Shown: positions 59,997-64,000 of the stretch, one piece after another
Numbering within the stretch: position 1 is the first letter of the stretch
Layout: every line of letters starts with the position of its first letter
Origin: Nemopilema nomurai
Taxonomy: Eukaryota > Cnidaria > Scyphozoa > Rhizostomeae > Rhizostomatidae
Length of the DNA: 64,000 nt
Direction of reading: 5' to 3'
Assembly (NCBI GenBank): GCA_003864495.1
Contig: ML133395.1
Span: forward strand, 88,856-152,855
Made by a program: the position numbers and the translations under genes
Notes under the pieces: model-generated
Databases searched by the model: none
Seen by the model: only the letters and a program-made list of their open reading frames with translations
What the model was told of the DNA's origin: nothing

Positions 59997-60380
59997 TTAT
60001 GACTTGGCGGCCTTCGTCTCAGTCTTCTTTGGAAGAAGCACTGCCTGAATGTTGGGCAAGACACCACCCTGTGCAATGGTGACTCCACTCAGCAACTTGT
60101 TCAACTCCTCGTCGTTCCTGATGGCGAGCTGCAAGTGACGAGGGATGATTCTTGACTTCTTGTTGTCTCTTGCTGCATTGCCAGCCAACTCCAAGATTTC
60201 TGCAGACAGATACTCGAGAACGGCTGCCAAATAGACGGGAGCCCCAGAGCCAACTCGCTCGGCATAGTTGCCCTTCCTCAACAATCGGTGGATACGTCCG
60301 ACTGGAAACTGTAATCCAGCTCTGGATGTCCTAGATCTCGCCTTAGCCTTGGCTTTTCCACCTTTTCCACGTCCAGACAT
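59997..60380 (-). CDS. histone H2A, copy 2
   Basis: The protein is identical to copy 1 at 49155-49538, and the coding DNA appears identical by eye, while flanks differ by scattered changes. Start-to-start distance is 10,842 bp, the length of the array unit. Identity at silent sites indicates recent duplication or concerted evolution. Divergent to the frameshifted H2B copy 2. Confidence 0.98.
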   Translation of the reverse strand: MSGRGKGGKAKAKARSRTSRAGLQFPVGRIHRLLRKGNYAERVGSGAPVYLAAVLEYLSAEILELAGNAARDNKKSRIIPRHLQLAIRNDEELNKLLSGVTIAQGGVLPNIQAVLLPKKTETKAAKS

Positions 60381-60716
60381 GATTGCTATAATAATAGATT
60401 TTCTTCAACGAGTTGACTTGACTGCGAAAGTGCAAGGGAACGATTGCTAGTAGTACCCGCCAAAAGCAACATTTCAAAGCGCATTCATTCGAAACGCGCC
60501 AATCGTCGCCTGCTCGAGTCGGCCATTTCGACGAACCAGGCGAAGACAGCCAATCGGCTGCGACCCTGGTCGGTCACGCGGTCTTCGGGCTCATTCTCGA
60601 TGGCAAGGCGAGCTGGACTCAAATAAAGCAAGCGTGCCTTGGGCGCCAAACCATCAAACCGAACTTGCTTGTCTCGAATCGAGAGTTGAGTGAATTTTTA
60701 GAGAAAAGTCGCAAAT
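60381..60716. promoter_or_regulatory. divergent H2A/H2B promoter region, unit 2
   Basis: Nearly identical to 49539-49875, including both CCAAT boxes and the AAATAAAG. It differs by a few single-base changes and indels. Confidence 0.7.
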
Positions 60717-61123
<407 letters not shown>

Positions 61124-61185
61124 ACTACCTGACCTGCCCTGGAGAGTTTGGTTCATTCTGCTCTCAAACGGTCGACATAAAAAAC

Positions 61186-61201
61186 AGCTTTTTTAAAAGC
61201 T
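61186..61201 (+). terminator. histone 3' stem-loop (H2B copy 2)
   Basis: AGCTTTTTTAAAAGCT with ACCA, 62 bases after the stop. Confidence 0.95.
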
Positions 61202-61309
61202 ACCAAATTCGCCAATTTTTTCCTCAACCTCAAACACACACGACCAATTGTTTACCGCTACCATTTTATTTTATCAATCTTTTGGTTCAACTTAAGCGAG
61301 TGAGAATGC

Positions 61310-61342
61310 CATCGCCATGGGGGCTGTGTTGGGTGTGACATC

Positions 61343-61411
<69 letters not shown>

Positions 61412-62490
61412 AATTGAAAACCCGAATTTTGTCGGGCAAACGCAAGACAAGATGTTCGCAAATCCGTAACTTGTACAATTTTGAGTCCTTCTTCGTCAAT
61501 ATTTTGAGTAAATCACTACTTAGAGTGACTCCACCAGCCTAAATGCCTATTAGCTAACCACTCTTGAAAACTGGCGTCGGTTCTTTGCGACCCAGTAATC
61601 CTTTTTTCATCATGCTTTTTTCTGAATGATTCCAGCACCAGCATCATTGGCCTAGCCATCCTGGATGCCGCAACAATTTTACCAGTGTCTGGACGACGAA
61701 ACCCAGATGGCTCATTTTCGAAGGTAGTTTGATAAAATCATCTGCTGTAAGTAGTCACTCATCCTCATTGCCATTACAAGATTTTACGAAAAGAAGTTAA
61801 TACGACTGAACTGCAGCTTTTCTTCACGTAAATTGATCTAATAATACCCGTTTTCTCTTTTACAAGAAACCTAGATTGGGTCCTATTACTAAAAGTTTCT
61901 CAATTTTTCACTAGTTTCTAGTACTAAAAGTTTCTTATTTTTAGATAAACATCAAATTTTGCTCCTTCCCTTGTTTATTAATTGTATTAAAGTTTATGAC
62001 CCAACAGTAAGATTTGATATTGTATCTTTTGTTCATTATTCTTATGGAAACAGGGGTACTTTTTATCGAGACACCCGGTACAGTGTGATTTAATTCTTGT
62101 ATTATTTTCGTATTCTTACCGAGACTACCGGTACTTATTATTTTCCGGCTCAGAAAGTCAGCCTTATTTTTTTGGAGTTACTTAAAAATATTGATTTAGT
62201 TCTAAAAGTTTCATAAATTTTTGGAGCTTTAGTACTAGGTTTCTTATAAACCGGTTTCTTATAATAAAAGAAACGTGTTAACACTGATTGACATATGAAG
62301 AGCAAAGCATTGACTTGTGGTTCAAAGGTCAATACAAAAACTAAACAAATATACGTAAAAATATCAGAAAATTACAAATGCAACCAATTTCATAGTGGTT
62401 TTAAAACATAGAAGGAACACCGCGAAGGCTTCTCCCATAACAGATCTCATGACATTTTAGTCGAGCAGTGGTGAAAATGTCGGGCAAAAT
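61310..62490 (-). mobile_element. partial inverted copy of the 42.6-44.0 kb hAT-like element
   Basis: Three blocks match 42623-44013 in reverse order and orientation. 61345-61475 matches the G-run end and its neighbour (GTCGGGCAAACGC, GATGTTCGCAAATCCG). 61490-61720 matches 42955-43140 (TAGCTAACCACTCTTGAAAA, CTGGCGTCGGTTCTTTGCGA). 62385-62490 matches 42660-42770 (GAAGGAACACCGCGAAGGC, AAAATGTCGGGCAA). The CAGGGGCGTAA terminus is absent at the 62.49 kb end. It is inserted in the H2B-H1 spacer of unit 2 and is absent from unit 1. Confidence 0.75.
61344..61408. repeat. homopolymer of 65 C
   Basis: An uninterrupted run of C replaces the ten-base G/C run seen in the related element at 43967-43976. 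It could fold as i-motif/G-quadruplex on the two strands. The length may be inexact because homopolymers are poorly assembled. Confidence 0.9.
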
Positions 62491-64000
62491 ATTCCAAACA
62501 TACATTAAACATAAACTCATTTTAAGAATACCTAAGTTTTGCCAAGCCTTAATATTCTTTACATTTTTTAGCCTAGCCTAATATTATTCTTAAATCATTC
62601 ATGCCCAACACAAATTCGTGAAAAGAAAATCATTCAAGGCCAACATGATGTTAATGATACATGATACAAAGCCTTGTGCATCAAATCGAAATCAGTTTAT
62701 TTTGTCTCCTTTCAACATCAAAAAAAGTCACCCTTTCCCTTTACCCTTTCATATTTGCGGGTAACATCTCCCACCTTCATTTACAGGTGAAAAATGTAAA
62801 AATTTTATCAGTTTAAAATGCCCATGTTCACTTTCAAAATGAGTGCTGATTTCCAAATTTCAATTTGTGAATTTCAAATTTTCAAACAATTATGCATTAC
62901 GATCTATTCCTTGTGCAAATCGTCAGATTTTCAAAATCAGCTTCGTTTGGCCTTTTCGAAGTTTGTAACGACAGATCATAACTGCTATCTAGAGTTGTGC
63001 TTCCTCAATCCGAATTTCAACTTAATTTTTCATGCCCCACGAGCTTACGAAAAGCTTGCATAGTCTGTTCAGCAGCCACTGTTTGAAAGTCTCCAAACAT
63101 CCATCCATTATCATTTTCGAAGCATGCAGAGGAAGGAAACAAATCTAGTTTAACGTGGAACGTAAGTATTTCATGTCAGAAACTTATTTTGAGTTTGAAG
63201 GCTTAAGGATCCTTATAGGATGATTCCAAACATACATTAAACATAAACTCATTTTAAGAATACCTACATTTTGCCAAGCCTCAATAATCTTTACATTTTT
63301 TAGCCTAGCCTAATTATTCTTAAATAATTCTTGCCCAACACAAATTCGTGAAAAGAATTTCACCAAGAAGCATACAGATTTATTAGTCTTTCAATTTTAA
63401 TCATAATTCAAGAAAGCTTTCAGCCTCTTTCCTTGATTAATGCTCTTTTAATGTAAATCAAACTGGCTGTTTTGAAGAAAACTAGTTTCTAATTTCTGTA
63501 TCCGTTTGATGTTATTTCATCGTTGATGGTTATTTCACTCAGTTTCAGTTTTATTAAAAATACCACTGGATGCATATATTTGTGAAGATCAGAAACAATC
63601 CAGGCTTAAAAGTATAAACAATTTAAGAAAAGTTAACTAATATAACATAATAGAAAAAATCAAAAGTAGAGGAGAAACAAGCTAGCACTGTTTCACTTGC
63701 AGTGTTAGTTCATTTGTTCACCCAACAAGATTTTCAATGCTTCCATAGAACACACAAAACTAAACTAAACGAAGGAACTTGACATGTAATTCTGGATAAC
63801 CACTTTCATTTATCCAATCAAATCAAAATTACATTTTATTTAGAAATCGGAATAGTCCCACACAATTACAAGGCCAACATGATTGAATATATACAAAGCC
63901 GTGTGCATCAAATCGAAATCAGTTTATTTTGTCTCCTTTCAACATCAAGAAAAGTCACCCTTTCCCTTCACCCTTTCACATTGCGGGTAACATCTCTCAC
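62491..64000. repeat. H2B-H1 spacer of unit 2, duplicated blocks, runs off window
   Basis: The 0.5-kb spacer block of 51.1-52.05 kb recurs at about 62636-63150 and again from about 63770 to the end. A smaller repeat, AACATACATTAAACATAAAC, occurs at 62500 and 63229 about 730 bp apart. H1 of unit 2 would be expected shortly after the window. No gene is seen within it. Confidence 0.7.

Noticed and set aside
61258..61499. Minus-strand open frames with long glycine runs
   Set aside because: Produced by the 65-base C homopolymer; not a real protein.

Overview
The window looks like animal nuclear DNA, most probably from a cnidarian. The evidence is a tandem replication-dependent histone array (H2A/H2B and H3/H4 divergent pairs plus H1, all with 3' stem-loops instead of polyA signals), GT-AG introns in the few host-like or transposon genes, AT-rich spacers, and a dense mixture of DNA-transposon families of the kind common in Hydra and corals. 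The species cannot be named from the sequence alone.

Layout. 0-9.3 kb: one possible isolated exon (420-554), an inverted degraded HMGXB3-like/SWIM-type element (2.6-4.5 kb, minus), a Tigger/pogo-like transposase fragment (5.5-5.9 kb), a candidate multi-exon host gene with a Tudor/Spindlin-like segment (6.2-8.5 kb), and a possible LTR remnant (8.9-9.5 kb). 9.6-24.0 kb: one HMGXB3-like element on the plus strand, split by a nest of later insertions: a 3,000-bp hAT element (11221-14220, perfect 8-bp target duplication), a PIF/Harbinger element 43 bp away (14264-22203, 43-bp perfect terminal inverted repeats, TTA duplication), and inside the Harbinger a long-inverted-repeat element with an unusual DDE-like protein (about 15.3-19.3 kb). 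24.4-39.9 kb: a second transposon-rich stretch with a 4.76-kb hAT-type element carrying a large uncharacterised protein (24986-29745), a P-element-like THAP element (30087-31622), a deleted DIRS-type retroelement (31871-36176) split by another hAT (32096-35005), and a ZMYM1-like hAT gene with an intron (36.2-39.3 kb). 40-44 kb: mostly non-coding, with a 42-bp tandem repeat and a 1.39-kb non-autonomous hAT-like element.

44.3-64 kb: the edge of a histone gene array. Gene order is H4 fragment(+), H2A(-), H2B(+), H1(+), H3(-), H4(+), H2A(-), H2B(+). The two H2A genes and the two H2B genes are each about 10.84 kb apart, which defines the repeat unit. Spacers consist largely of a diverged tandem repeat of roughly 150-170 bp. 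The leftmost unit has lost H3, the H3/H4 promoter and most of H4 by deletion. The second unit carries an inverted partial copy of the 42.6-44.0 kb element, containing a run of 65 C.

Several otherwise conserved histone genes carry single-base length differences (H3 C-terminus, second H2B, H1 start, one H2A stem-loop). Comparison between copies suggests homopolymer sequencing or assembly errors, and that possibility also applies to the frameshifts in the transposases.
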